A stretch of DNA of 64,000 bases from DASQEH01 sp038237745 (GTDB lineage: Bacteria; Actinomycetota; Actinomycetes; Propionibacteriales; Nocardioidaceae): assembly GCA_038237745.1 (NCBI GenBank), contig JBBRYJ010000001.1, positions 62,001 to 126,000 on the forward strand, in the 5' to 3' direction. The position numbers and the translations under genes were made by a program. Of the stretch, positions 33,993 through 42,524 are shown one piece after another; within the stretch, counting starts at the first letter, position 1; each line of letters starts with the position of its first letter. The notes under the pieces are model-generated. The model saw only the letters and a list, made by a program, of their open reading frames with translations, was not told the origin of the DNA and did no database searches.

Positions 33993-35771
33993 ATGCATGT
34001 GATCGCCACCGCGGGCCATGTCGACCACGGCAAGTCGACCCTGGTGAAGGCGCTCACCGGCCACGAGCCCGACCGGCTGCGCGAGGAAAGGCGCCGAGGA
34101 CTCTCGATCGAGCTCGGCTACTGCTGGACGAGCCTTTCCGGCGTGGGCGAGGTGGCCTTCGTCGACGTACCGGGGCACGAGCGCTTCATCTCGACGATGC
34201 TGGCCGGCGTGGGGCCGGTCCCGGCTGTCCTGTTCGTCGTGGCCGCCGACGACCCGTGGATGCCGCAGGCGGCCGAGCATCTGGCAGCCCTGCACGCGCT
34301 AGACATCTCCCGCGGCGTGGTGGCCGTCACCAGGTCGGACCTGGCCGACCCGCGTGCCGCCTCGGAGCGCGTCAGAGGCGAGTTCCGGGCGACGTCGTTC
34401 GGTGACGTGGACGTGGTCGCTGTCAGTGGACGCACGGGAACCGGCCTCGGCGAGCTCCGGGCCGCGCTGGTCCGAATGTTGCAGGGCATGTCGCCGCCGG
34501 ATGCGCATGCCGACGTCCGGCTCTGGGTCGACAGACGCTTCCACATCAAGGGCTCGGGGACCGTCGTGACCGGCACGCTGCAGGCCGGCGGGATCACGGT
34601 CGGGGACCGGTTGGCCACTGAGGACGGCTCCCTTCTACGGGTGCGGGCTCTCCAGAGCCTCGGCCGCGAGGTCCGGGAGGTTACCGGAACGGCCCGCGTC
34701 GCGCTGAGCCTCGCCGGCGGCGTACCCGACGGTCTGACCCGGGGGAGCGCCCTCGTCACCCCGGACGCCTGGCGAGTCACGGTGACGCTGGACATCGAGA
34801 CCCAGGCGCCCACCGACGGCGCTGTTCACGACGACCGCCTCCCCGCACACCCGCTTCTCCACATCGGGACGTCGTCGGTGGGTGCCCACTGCCGACCCCT
34901 CGGAGCCGACTTCGCCCGCCTGACTCTCGAGCGCCCGCTACCGCTGCGGGTCGCAGACCGGGTCCTGCTTCGCGACCCGGGCAGTCGGACACTCTGGGGC
35001 GCTATGGTCGTCGACCCCGACCCGCCACCACTCGAGCGCAGAGGTGCTGCCCACGACCGGGTCCTCACCCTGGCCGCGGCCAGCCGGCCACCCAGTGTTG
35101 CCGACGAGATCCACCGTCGCGGTGTCGTTCGTCGTTCGCGCCTGCGCCAGCTGGGGTACGACGTGCAAGTCCTCGACACTGTGGCGCTAGGAGTCGGTGA
35201 CTGGCTGCTCGACACCGCGGCCGTCGCGTCGATGCGTGAGCGCCTCGACAAGCTGGTCGAGGAGCACGACCAGGCCTCACCGCTCGACCCAGGCCTCAGC
35301 TGCGTCGTTGCGGCCAGGCGTCTCGGGCTCCCGTCGCCCGACCTGGTCGCACCCTTGGTGGCTCCTCCGCTGCGGCTCGAGCACAGCCGCGTCGTGCGTG
35401 GAGGCAGCACCCTGCCTTCGGCGCTGCTCGGGTCACTGGACCTCCTGGCTGCCGACCTGGCCGCCGATCCTTTCAAGGCCCCCTCGGCGGACCAGCTCTC
35501 CGCCCTGGGACTCGATGGCAGGTCGGTGGCCGCGGCGGCCAGAGCAGGCCGGCTGCTCAGGCTCGCCGACGGCGTCGTCCTGCTGCCCGACGCAGACCGC
35601 TCGGCAGTCGTCCGGCTGTCGGCTCTGCCCCAACCGTTCACCGTCAGCGAGGCACGGCGCGCCCTCGCCTCCTCGCGGCGGGTGGTGCTGCCGCTGCTGG
35701 CACACCTCGACCGGCTTGGCCTGACCCAGCGCCTCCAGGACGACCGTCGGAGGGTGACCCCATCCGGGTGA
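33993..35771 (+). CDS. selB: Selenocysteine-specific elongation factor
   Basis: The 592-residue GTPase carries Sec-tRNA to UGA codons followed by a SECIS hairpin. The G domain has AGHVDHGKSTL (residues 7-17), RRRGLSIELGY, DVPGHERF (about 58) and TRSDL in place of NKxD, as in SelB. Domains 2-3 follow, then a C-terminal region of winged helices (about 360-592) for SECIS binding. It is 3 bp downstream of selA. No selenoprotein gene was recognised in the window. Confidence 0.95.
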   Translation: MHVIATAGHVDHGKSTLVKALTGHEPDRLREERRRGLSIELGYCWTSLSGVGEVAFVDVPGHERFISTMLAGVGPVPAVLFVVAADDPWMPQAAEHLAALHALDISRGVVAVTRSDLADPRAASERVRGEFRATSFGDVDVVAVSGRTGTGLGELRAALVRMLQGMSPPDAHADVRLWVDRRFHIKGSGTVVTGTLQAGGITVGDRLATEDGSLLRVRALQSLGREVREVTGTARVALSLAGGVPDGLTRGSALVTPDAWRVTVTLDIETQAPTDGAVHDDRLPAHPLLHIGTSSVGAHCRPLGADFARLTLERPLPLRVADRVLLRDPGSRTLWGAMVVDPDPPPLERRGAAHDRVLTLAAASRPPSVADEIHRRGVVRRSRLRQLGYDVQVLDTVALGVGDWLLDTAAVASMRERLDKLVEEHDQASPLDPGLSCVVAARRLGLPSPDLVAPLVAPPLRLEHSRVVRGGSTLPSALLGSLDLLAADLAADPFKAPSADQLSALGLDGRSVAAAARAGRLLRLADGVVLLPDADRSAVVRLSALPQPFTVSEARRALASSRRVVLPLLAHLDRLGLTQRLQDDRRRVTPSG

Positions 35772-35849
35772 GGGACCGCGCGAGATGGCTGCCGAGCAGT
35801 TGACGACGACTGTGGCAGTCTCAGCAGCGGGCCAACGCGGCGCGCTTCT

Positions 35850-36845
35850 TCAACCGGACGCGGTGCCACCGACCCGTGCCTCCGCCGCCTGGTCCTTCAG
35901 AAGGAGGTCCCAGTCGACCAGGAAGCGCCCCAGCCCGTAGCGGGCCAGTGCCGCCTCGCGCGCCTGCGCGCCCACCCGCGCCGCCTCCGACGGGTCGTGC
36001 ACGAAGCGCCAGACCGCCGACACCAGGTCGTCGACCCTGGTCGAGACCACCCCGGCTACGGCCGGCACCGCCATGGTCGTCTCGGTTGTCGCCAGGGCAA
36101 CGACCGGCATCCCCAGGTGCATCGCCTCCAGAAGGGACAGCCCCAGGGATGTCCAACGTGAGGTGTGCACGTACACGCGTCTGCGCGCCAGCTGGCGATG
36201 AAGCTCGTGCTGAGGCAGGTCGTCGAACGTCCACATCCGCTCCGGTGTGATCCCGAGCTGCGCAGGCAGGCCGTCGACGTTCATCCCGAACACGTCGAGC
36301 GGAGCCGCCGCGCTCAGGACTGGCAACAGGTCCGTACCGACGGCCCGACCCCGTCGAACCGGGTCGTTGACGACGACGGCGGCACGTGGCCACTCACCCG
36401 AGTATCGGTGGCCGGGGTCCACGATGCCGTGTTCGATGACCTCCGTACGGGCGGTGCCACAGTCCCACATGAGCCGGTTGAAGCCGGTCACGTGCACAAC
36501 CGGGATGCGGTCCTGGTCGGCGAGCGGATGCCGCGTGTAGGGGACGTTCCCGCCGGGCGTGTTGTGCTCGAGGTAGACGGCCGCGACGTCGCGTCCGGGG
36601 CGGCGCCGCGTCCACTGCTGAGCCAGCTCGACTTCATGGGGGCGCTGCAGCACCACCATGTCGATGTCAGCCTCCGCCAGCTGCTCGGGCGTGACCTCGT
36701 GCGCAGTCGCCGGCCAGTCCCAGGTACGAGCCCTTCCACGCCCGTCGGGAGACCGGTCGGGAAGCACCGGGAGCAGGTAGTCGTGGTCACCGGAGACAAA
36801 GGAGGTGGTCCACGAGCCGTGGACGTGCCAGAGCAGGATCCGCAT
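35850..36845 (-). CDS. GT4-like glycosyltransferase
   Basis: A 331-residue protein with a GT-B fold. It opens with MRILLWHVHGSW, has YLEHNTPGGN and HVTGFNRLMWDCG in the acceptor domain, and the donor-domain motif TSLGLSLLEAMHLGMPVVAL (about residues 218-237) with the E-x7-E-like element of GT4. It lies 6 bp downstream of ugd, sharing its operon, and forms the left edge of the glycan locus. Donor and acceptor are unknown. Confidence 0.82.
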   Translation of the reverse strand: MRILLWHVHGSWTTSFVSGDHDYLLPVLPDRSPDGRGRARTWDWPATAHEVTPEQLAEADIDMVVLQRPHEVELAQQWTRRRPGRDVAAVYLEHNTPGGNVPYTRHPLADQDRIPVVHVTGFNRLMWDCGTARTEVIEHGIVDPGHRYSGEWPRAAVVVNDPVRRGRAVGTDLLPVLSAAAPLDVFGMNVDGLPAQLGITPERMWTFDDLPQHELHRQLARRRVYVHTSRWTSLGLSLLEAMHLGMPVVALATTETTMAVPAVAGVVSTRVDDLVSAVWRFVHDPSEAARVGAQAREAALARYGLGRFLVDWDLLLKDQAAEARVGGTASG

Positions 36846-36851
36846 GCCGGG

Positions 36852-38168
36852 CTACCCGGCCCTTCGGCCGAGAGCGTGGAAGGACCAGCCCGCCGCGCGC
36901 CACTTGTCGGGGTCGAGGAGCAGCCGCCCGTCAACGATGCGCCGGTGCGCCACCACCTCGGCCAGCGAGAAGGGGTCGAGGTTGGCGAACTCGTCCCAGT
37001 CCGTGAGTACAAGGACCGCCTCGGCGCCCCGACATGCGGTCAGCGCGTCGTCGCAGTACTCCAGCTCGACGTGGACACGACGAGCGTTCGCCATCGCGGC
37101 AGGGTCGTAGACACGGACCCGAGCACCCCTGGCATGCAGGGTCGCCGCGATGTCCAGGGCGGGTGAGTCCCGTACGTCATCGGAGCCGGCCTTGAAGGCC
37201 GCACCGAGGACGGCGACAGTGCTGCCTCGCGCCTTCCCCACCAGACGATAGGCGAGGTCGACGGTCCGAGCGCGCTGTCGCATGTTGATGAAGTCGACCT
37301 CGCGTAGCAATGCCGACGGCTCTCCCACGCCGAGCTCCTCCGCCCTGGCGATGAAGGCCCTGGTGTCCTTCGGGAGGCAGCCGCCGCCGAAGCCGACCCC
37401 CGGGGTCAGGAAGAGGGAGCCGATGCGGGGGTCGTGGGCGAGGATCGTGGTGAGGTCACCGACGTCCCCGCCCGCCACCTCACACACCTCCGCCAGCAGG
37501 TTGACCAGCGAGATGCGGGTCGCCAGCATCACGTTCGCCGACACCTTGGCCAGCTCTGCGGTCGCCAGGTCGGTGCTCACGACCGGGATGCCGGCGGACA
37601 GGAGCGGCGAATACACCTCCCTGAGGGTGCGGTCCGCCCGCTCACTGTCGACGCCGAAGACCAGCCTGTCGGGCCGGAGCGAGTCGTGCACGGCGTGCCC
37701 CTCGCGGAGGAACTCGGGGTTCCATGCGAGGTCGACAGAGTCTCCCGCAGGCGCGAGCCTGCGCAGCTCGTCTCGTACCAGCTCGGCGGTCCCCACCGGG
37801 ACGGTCGACTTCCCTACGACGAGGCACGGCTGCCGCAACAGCGGGCCGAGGGTACCGACGACGTCCCACAGCGCTGACAGGTCGGCAGCAGAGCTGCCCG
37901 CGCGTTGGGGCGTCCCCACGCACAGGAAGTGGACGCACCCGTCGGAGGTGGCCCGGTCGACGTCGGTCGTGAACGTCAGGCGCCCCGACTGCACGCCCTG
38001 CGCGAGCAGCGCGTCGAGCTCCGGCTCGTGGAAGGGAGCCCGACCGGTGGCCAGGCACTGCACGCGAGCCGGGTCGTTGTCCACACCGACCACGTCGTGT
38101 CCGCACGAGGCCAGACAGGCAGCATGTGTCGCCCCCAGATAGCCCGTTCCCAGCACGGAGATGCGCAC
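36852..38168 (-). CDS. ugd: UDP-glucose 6-dehydrogenase
   Basis: The 438-residue NAD enzyme oxidises UDP-glucose to UDP-glucuronate. It has the Rossmann motif ISVLGTGYLGATHA (residues 3-16), STVPVGT (about 130), the NPEFLREG segment (about 160) and the catalytic cysteine in GFGGGCLPKD (about 263-272). The start is taken as GTG 38168, where homology begins. It is divergent from the carbamoyltransferase gene and supplies the substrate for the UXS-type decarboxylase at the right end of the locus. Confidence 0.92.
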   Translation of the reverse strand: MRISVLGTGYLGATHAACLASCGHDVVGVDNDPARVQCLATGRAPFHEPELDALLAQGVQSGRLTFTTDVDRATSDGCVHFLCVGTPQRAGSSAADLSALWDVVGTLGPLLRQPCLVVGKSTVPVGTAELVRDELRRLAPAGDSVDLAWNPEFLREGHAVHDSLRPDRLVFGVDSERADRTLREVYSPLLSAGIPVVSTDLATAELAKVSANVMLATRISLVNLLAEVCEVAGGDVGDLTTILAHDPRIGSLFLTPGVGFGGGCLPKDTRAFIARAEELGVGEPSALLREVDFINMRQRARTVDLAYRLVGKARGSTVAVLGAAFKAGSDDVRDSPALDIAATLHARGARVRVYDPAAMANARRVHVELEYCDDALTACRGAEAVLVLTDWDEFANLDPFSLAEVVAHRRIVDGRLLLDPDKWRAAGWSFHALGRRAG

Positions 38169-38265
38169 GCCGACGATGTGCCCTCTCGCCGGCTCTTCAT
38201 GCGCTTGGACGAAGCGGTTCTCCCAAGAGGCGTTTCCCCTGTTGAGAAACGGGCACACGCTCACT

Positions 38266-38308
38266 CTCGGACAAAACCGGGCAGCGGATATCCGCCGACG
38301 CTCGGACA
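38266..38308. promoter_or_regulatory. Palindrome flanked by direct repeats, ugd/carbamoyltransferase promoter
   Basis: The divergent spacer contains a perfect 12-bp palindrome GCGGATATCCGC (38284-38295), flanked by two copies of CTCGGACA (38266-38273 and 38301-38308). A second inverted pair, GTTTC/GAAAC, lies at about 38232-38250. This looks like an operator for divergent control of the glycan locus. No regulator gene is in the locus. Confidence 0.45.
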
Positions 38309-38329
38309 GGACTACTGACGGGAGCGGTC

Positions 38330-39967
38330 GTGAAGGTACTGGGTATCAACGCCATCTTCCACGATCCCTCGGCCGCCCTGGTGATCGACGGAGAGACTGC
38401 GGCGGCGGCGGAGGAGGAGCGCTTCTCCCGCCGCAAGCACGGCAAGCGACCGGTGCCGTTCGCGGCCTGGGAGCTGCCGGAGCAGGCAGCCGCCTGGTGC
38501 CTGAGACACGCAGGAGTCGCCGCCTGCGACCTGGACGCCGTCGCCTACTCCTTCGACCCGGCCCTGGCACGTCCAGCGGTTGACCTCGGCCTGGACGACC
38601 CCTGGGACCACCTCCGGCAGACCTACGCCCGCACGGCACCCGGCTTCCTGTCCACCGCGTTGCCGGGGCTCGACCCGGCGGCTGTCCGGTTCGTTCCCCA
38701 TCACGTGGCCCACGCAGCGTCGGCAGGGCTGGCGTCACCTTTCGACGACGTCGACGTGCTGGTACTCGACGGCCGTGGTGAGTCCGCCAGCCACCTGGCG
38801 GGACGTTATGAGGGGGGTCGGCTCGAGACCCTCGCGAGCCAATCCCTGCCGCACTCGCTCGGACTCCTCTACGAGGACGTCACCGCGCATCTCGGCTTTT
38901 TGCGCAGCAGCGACGAGTACAAGGTGATGGCGCTCGCCTCGTACGGACGTCCCCGTCACCTGGCCGAGCTGAGCAGGGCGGTCTATGCGACCGGCGACGG
39001 CGGCTTCCGCACCGAGCCGGTCGACTGGGCGAGCCTCGTCAAGGCCCGTAGGCCAGACGAGCCGTGGACCGAGGACCACGCCGACCTGGCGGCCAGCGTG
39101 CAGCATCTGCTCGAGCTGACCCTGCTCGAGCTCGCCCGGTGGCTTCGGAGCCGGACGGGCGGGGAGTACCTCGGCCTCGCCGGAGGGGTAGCCCTCAACT
39201 GCGTGGCGAACACGAGGCTGCTCGCCGAGAGCGGCTACTCCGACATCTGGGTGCAGCCCGCCGCGGGCGACTCGGGGACGGCGCTGGGAGGTGCCCTTCA
39301 CGTCGCCCGGTCGCAGGGCGACGTGACGCGGCCCATGCCCGGCGCCGACCTCGGTCGGAGCTGGACGGACGACGAGCTCGAGGCGAGCCTTCTCACCGCC
39401 CGAGTGCCCTACACCCGTTGTGCCGACATCGCCGACGTCGTGGCCGAGGCGCTCGCGGACAACCAGGTCGTGGCGTGGTTCCAGGGTCGCAGCGAGTTCG
39501 GTCCGCGCGCACTCGGCTACCGGTCTCTACTGGCGCACCCTGGATACGCCGCGAACCTCGAGCGGCTCAACGATGTCAAGGGCCGCGAGCAGTTCCGCCC
39601 GGTGGCACCCATGGTGCGGGCCGAGCGTGCGGCGGAGATCTTCTCCCGCGGCCCGCTCCCGTCGCCGTTCATGCTCTTCGTCCACGACGTCTCGCCGCGG
39701 TGGCGGGACCGTATCCCCGCTGTCGTCCACGTGGACGGTACGGCCAGGGTGCAGACCGTCGACCCGGGGGCCGACCCGCTGGTGGCGGGGATGCTCGCCT
39801 CGTTCGAGCGGCGTACCGGTCTTCCGGTCGTGGTCAACACCAGCCTGAACACGGCAGGACGACCTATGGTCGACGACCCCCGGGACGCCCTGGAGTGCTT
39901 CGGGTCGGCGCCCGTCGACCTGCTCGCGATCGGACCGTTCGCGGTGCGACGACCGGGGCCGGCCTGA
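38330..39967 (+). CDS. NodU/TobZ-type O-carbamoyltransferase
   Basis: A 545-residue two-domain enzyme. The N-terminal Kae1-like part has MKVLGINAIFHDPSAALV, EEERFSRRKH, the metal HHVAHAAS motif (about residue 124) and SLGLLYEDVTAHLGF; the C-terminal YrdC-like carbamoyltransferase part has FQGRSEFGPRALGYRS (about 385) and VNTSLN. Such enzymes move a carbamoyl group from carbamoyl phosphate via carbamoyl-AMP to a sugar hydroxyl. It is the first gene of a coupled plus-strand run; its TGA overlaps the next ATG by one base. Confidence 0.9.
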   Translation: MKVLGINAIFHDPSAALVIDGETAAAAEEERFSRRKHGKRPVPFAAWELPEQAAAWCLRHAGVAACDLDAVAYSFDPALARPAVDLGLDDPWDHLRQTYARTAPGFLSTALPGLDPAAVRFVPHHVAHAASAGLASPFDDVDVLVLDGRGESASHLAGRYEGGRLETLASQSLPHSLGLLYEDVTAHLGFLRSSDEYKVMALASYGRPRHLAELSRAVYATGDGGFRTEPVDWASLVKARRPDEPWTEDHADLAASVQHLLELTLLELARWLRSRTGGEYLGLAGGVALNCVANTRLLAESGYSDIWVQPAAGDSGTALGGALHVARSQGDVTRPMPGADLGRSWTDDELEASLLTARVPYTRCADIADVVAEALADNQVVAWFQGRSEFGPRALGYRSLLAHPGYAANLERLNDVKGREQFRPVAPMVRAERAAEIFSRGPLPSPFMLFVHDVSPRWRDRIPAVVHVDGTARVQTVDPGADPLVAGMLASFERRTGLPVVVNTSLNTAGRPMVDDPRDALECFGSAPVDLLAIGPFAVRRPGPA

Positions 39968-41466
39968 TGCGGACGCTACCCACCACCATTGTCGTCCCTA
40001 CCGTCGGAAGACCGAGCCTGGCGGTCCTGCTGCACGCGTTGGCCGACGGAACCGGACCTCCTCCCGAAGCCGTGGTCGTGGTCGACGACCGAAGCTATGG
40101 TCCGTCGCTCACGCCGACACTAGCCGGTATCGACCTGCCTCATCTGGAGGTGGTCCGCTCGGGGGGCGGCGGGCCTGCGAGAGCGAGGAACCTCGGCTGG
40201 CGCCTAGCCCGGACACCGTGGGTGAGCTTCCTCGACGACGACGTCGTACCGGACGCCGACTGGCGGGAGCGCCTCGCCGGCGACCTCACCGCGGCGAGGA
40301 GCGAGGTGGCGGGCATCAAGGGTGGCGTTCGCGTCCCGCTCCCGGCCGACCGTAGGCCCACCGACTGGGAGCGCGGAACCGCCGGTCTGGCCGACGCCCA
40401 GTGGATCACCGCCGATCTCACCTACCGGCGGTCGTCCCTCAGCGCGGTCGGTGGTTTCGACGAGCGCTTCCAGCGGGCGTTCCGCGAGGATTCCGACCTG
40501 GCGCTTCGAATCGTCGCCGCCCAAGGTCGGGTCGTCGACGGGGACCGCTGGGTGTCACACCCCGTCCGACCTGCCGGGTTCCTCGCCAGCCTGAGGCAAC
40601 AGGCGGGCAACGGCGACGACATTCTCATGCGGCGCCTGCACGGACCGTCCTGGCGGCAGGCGTGCGGCGCGGGGCGGGGCCGGCGGCGTCGGCACCTTGC
40701 GGTCACCGCCTGCGGCGCAGCAGCGGTCGGGCTCCTCGCCGTACATCGGCCCAGGCTCGGCGCTGCAGCGGCATCGGGTTGGCTGCTCGGTACGGCGGAG
40801 CTCGCAGTCGCCCGGATCCTGCCAGGACCCCGTTCGCCCGGCGAGATGGCACGGATGCTCGTCACGAGCGCGGCGATCCCTACGGCAGCCAGCTGGCACA
40901 CAGCCCGCGGGCTCTGGAGGCATCGAGGCGCGCGAGCGTGGCGGGGTCTGCCGGACCTGGTCCTCTTCGACCGCGACGGGACGCTCGTGCACGACGTCGC
41001 TTACAACGCGGACCCCGACCAGGTCCAGCCCGTGGCGCAGGCGGCCCAGGCCCTCACGAGACTTCGTTCGGCCGGCGTCCGAGTAGGCGTCGTGACCAAC
41101 CAGTCCGGCGTGGCGTCAGGGCGCATCGCCCCCGACCAGCTGGAGGTGGTCAACGCCCGGGTGCAGAAGCTCCTCGGACCCTTCGACGTGGTGGAGGTAT
41201 GCCCTCACGGGCGAGACGACGCCTGCGGCTGCCGGAAGCCGGCCCCTGGCATGGTGAAGCACGCCTGCCGCACCCTCGACGTCGAGCCGTCGCGGTGCGT
41301 CGTCATCGGCGACATCGGCAGTGACGTGGACGCGGCCGAGGCGGCGGGCGCTGTCGGCATCCTCGTCCCTACGCCCACCACTCGGCCGAAGGAGACCCGT
41401 GCCGCTCGTCTCGTCTGCGATGACCTGCAAGGGGCGGTCGACCGGGTGCTCGGGGGTGAGTGGTGA
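39967..41466 (+). CDS. GT2 glycosyltransferase fused to GmhB-like HAD phosphatase
   Basis: A 499-residue fusion. Residues 1-225 are a GT2 GT-A domain: TIVVPTVGRPSLA, VVVDDRSYG, RNLGWRLA and the DxD-like FLDDDVVPDADW (about residues 92-103), then GGFDERFQRAFREDSDLALR. Residues 240-315 contain hydrophobic, likely membrane-facing helices. Residues 330-495 are a HAD phosphatase with FDRDGTLVHD, TNQSGV and the zinc loop CPHGRDDACGCRKP, as in GmhB heptose-bisphosphate phosphatase. It thus probably supplies the missing phosphatase step of the neighbouring heptose pathway. ATG 39967 overlaps the upstream stop. Confidence 0.88.
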   Translation: MRTLPTTIVVPTVGRPSLAVLLHALADGTGPPPEAVVVVDDRSYGPSLTPTLAGIDLPHLEVVRSGGGGPARARNLGWRLARTPWVSFLDDDVVPDADWRERLAGDLTAARSEVAGIKGGVRVPLPADRRPTDWERGTAGLADAQWITADLTYRRSSLSAVGGFDERFQRAFREDSDLALRIVAAQGRVVDGDRWVSHPVRPAGFLASLRQQAGNGDDILMRRLHGPSWRQACGAGRGRRRRHLAVTACGAAAVGLLAVHRPRLGAAAASGWLLGTAELAVARILPGPRSPGEMARMLVTSAAIPTAASWHTARGLWRHRGARAWRGLPDLVLFDRDGTLVHDVAYNADPDQVQPVAQAAQALTRLRSAGVRVGVVTNQSGVASGRIAPDQLEVVNARVQKLLGPFDVVEVCPHGRDDACGCRKPAPGMVKHACRTLDVEPSRCVVIGDIGSDVDAAEAAGAVGILVPTPTTRPKETRAARLVCDDLQGAVDRVLGGEW

Positions 41467-42524
41467 CGAGGCGGCTGTTGGCTGTGCGGCTGGACAACGT
41501 CGGTGACGTGCTGGTCACCGGACCGGCCCTGCGTGCCGCTGCTCAGGGCAGCGACCGGGTCGTACTGCTGACCAGCCCGCAGGCCGCCGAGGCGGCGCGT
41601 CTCCTCCCCGGCGTCGACGACGTCGTCGCGTGGACGTGCCCGTGGATAGATGCGTCGCCACCGGACGTCGGAGCGGCCGATATCGGCTCACTGGTCGCTG
41701 AGCTCGGGAGCCGGGAGTTCGACTCCGCTCTCGTCTTCACGTCCTTCCACCAGTCCCCGCTTCCGACGGCTCTCGTCCTTCGGCTGGCCGGGATCCGCTG
41801 GGTCGGTGCCATCAGTGAGGACTACCCAGGATCCCTTCTCGACCTCCGGCACCGAGTACCGGACGACCTACCCGAGCCCGAGCGGGCCCTGTCGCTCGCC
41901 GTTGCCTCAGGACATACCCTGCCCGCCGGTGACGACGGCGCCCTCAGGGTGGCGGGGCCGCTTCCGACGCTTCGGCTCTTCGGTGACCGGAGGCCGTATG
42001 TCGTGCTGCACCCCGGTACGTCGGTTCCGGCTCGGGCCTGGCCGGCGGCCCGCTTCGCGGAGTGCTGTGCAGAGCTGTCGGAGCGAGGCTGGCAGGTAGT
42101 CGTCACGGGCGCACCGGCGGAGCGGGCCCTCACGGCGAGCGTCGCGGCCGGCACGCCTGCACGTGATCTCGGCGGGTCGACCTCCCTTCCGGAGCTGGCG
42201 GCCGTGCTCGCCGGAGCGCGGGCTGTCGTGGTAGGCAACACCGGTCCTGCGCACCTGGCCGCGGCAGTGGGTACGCCGGTCGTGTCACTGTTCGCACCGA
42301 CGGTTCCGGCGGTGCGGTGGGCGCCGTACGGTGTCCCACGCATCCTGCTCGGGGACCAGCAGGCAGCGTGCCGAGACAGCCGGGCGGCCGTGTGCCCGAC
42401 AGCCGGCCATCCGTGCCTCTCCGACGTCACGGCTCCAGAAGTGGCCGAGGCAGTCGAGACGTTGATACGCGACGCAGCCGAGGTATCGCTGCGCCGCGAC
42501 CTGCAGAAGGAGATGGTGGGATGA
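41460..42524 (+). CDS. GT9 glycosyltransferase (heptosyltransferase-like)
   Basis: A 354-residue GT-B enzyme of the heptosyltransferase family. The N-terminal RLDNVGDVLVTGPALRA (residues 9-25) is the family mark, and the C-terminal donor domain has VVLHPGTSVPARAWP, VVTGAPAER and GNTGPAHLAAAVGTPVVSLF (about 255-274). Expected donor is an NDP-heptose, which fits the gmhA/hldE neighbours. GTG 41460 and GTG 41463 are both possible; both overlap the preceding stop. The acceptor is unknown in this LPS-free lineage. Confidence 0.87.
   Translation: MVTRRLLAVRLDNVGDVLVTGPALRAAAQGSDRVVLLTSPQAAEAARLLPGVDDVVAWTCPWIDASPPDVGAADIGSLVAELGSREFDSALVFTSFHQSPLPTALVLRLAGIRWVGAISEDYPGSLLDLRHRVPDDLPEPERALSLAVASGHTLPAGDDGALRVAGPLPTLRLFGDRRPYVVLHPGTSVPARAWPAARFAECCAELSERGWQVVVTGAPAERALTASVAAGTPARDLGGSTSLPELAAVLAGARAVVVGNTGPAHLAAAVGTPVVSLFAPTVPAVRWAPYGVPRILLGDQQAACRDSRAAVCPTAGHPCLSDVTAPEVAEAVETLIRDAAEVSLRRDLQKEMVG

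Noticed and set aside
35772..35849. Inverted repeat GACTG-TGG-CAGTC between selB and the GT4 gene
   Set aside because: A 5-bp stem is within chance expectation; no supporting features.
39064..39966. A long in-frame N-terminal extension of the GT2-HAD gene
   Set aside because: It overlaps the carbamoyltransferase on the same strand in another frame, is Arg/Pro-rich and has no homology-like features. The start at ATG 39967 fits the domain boundary and the stop overlap.
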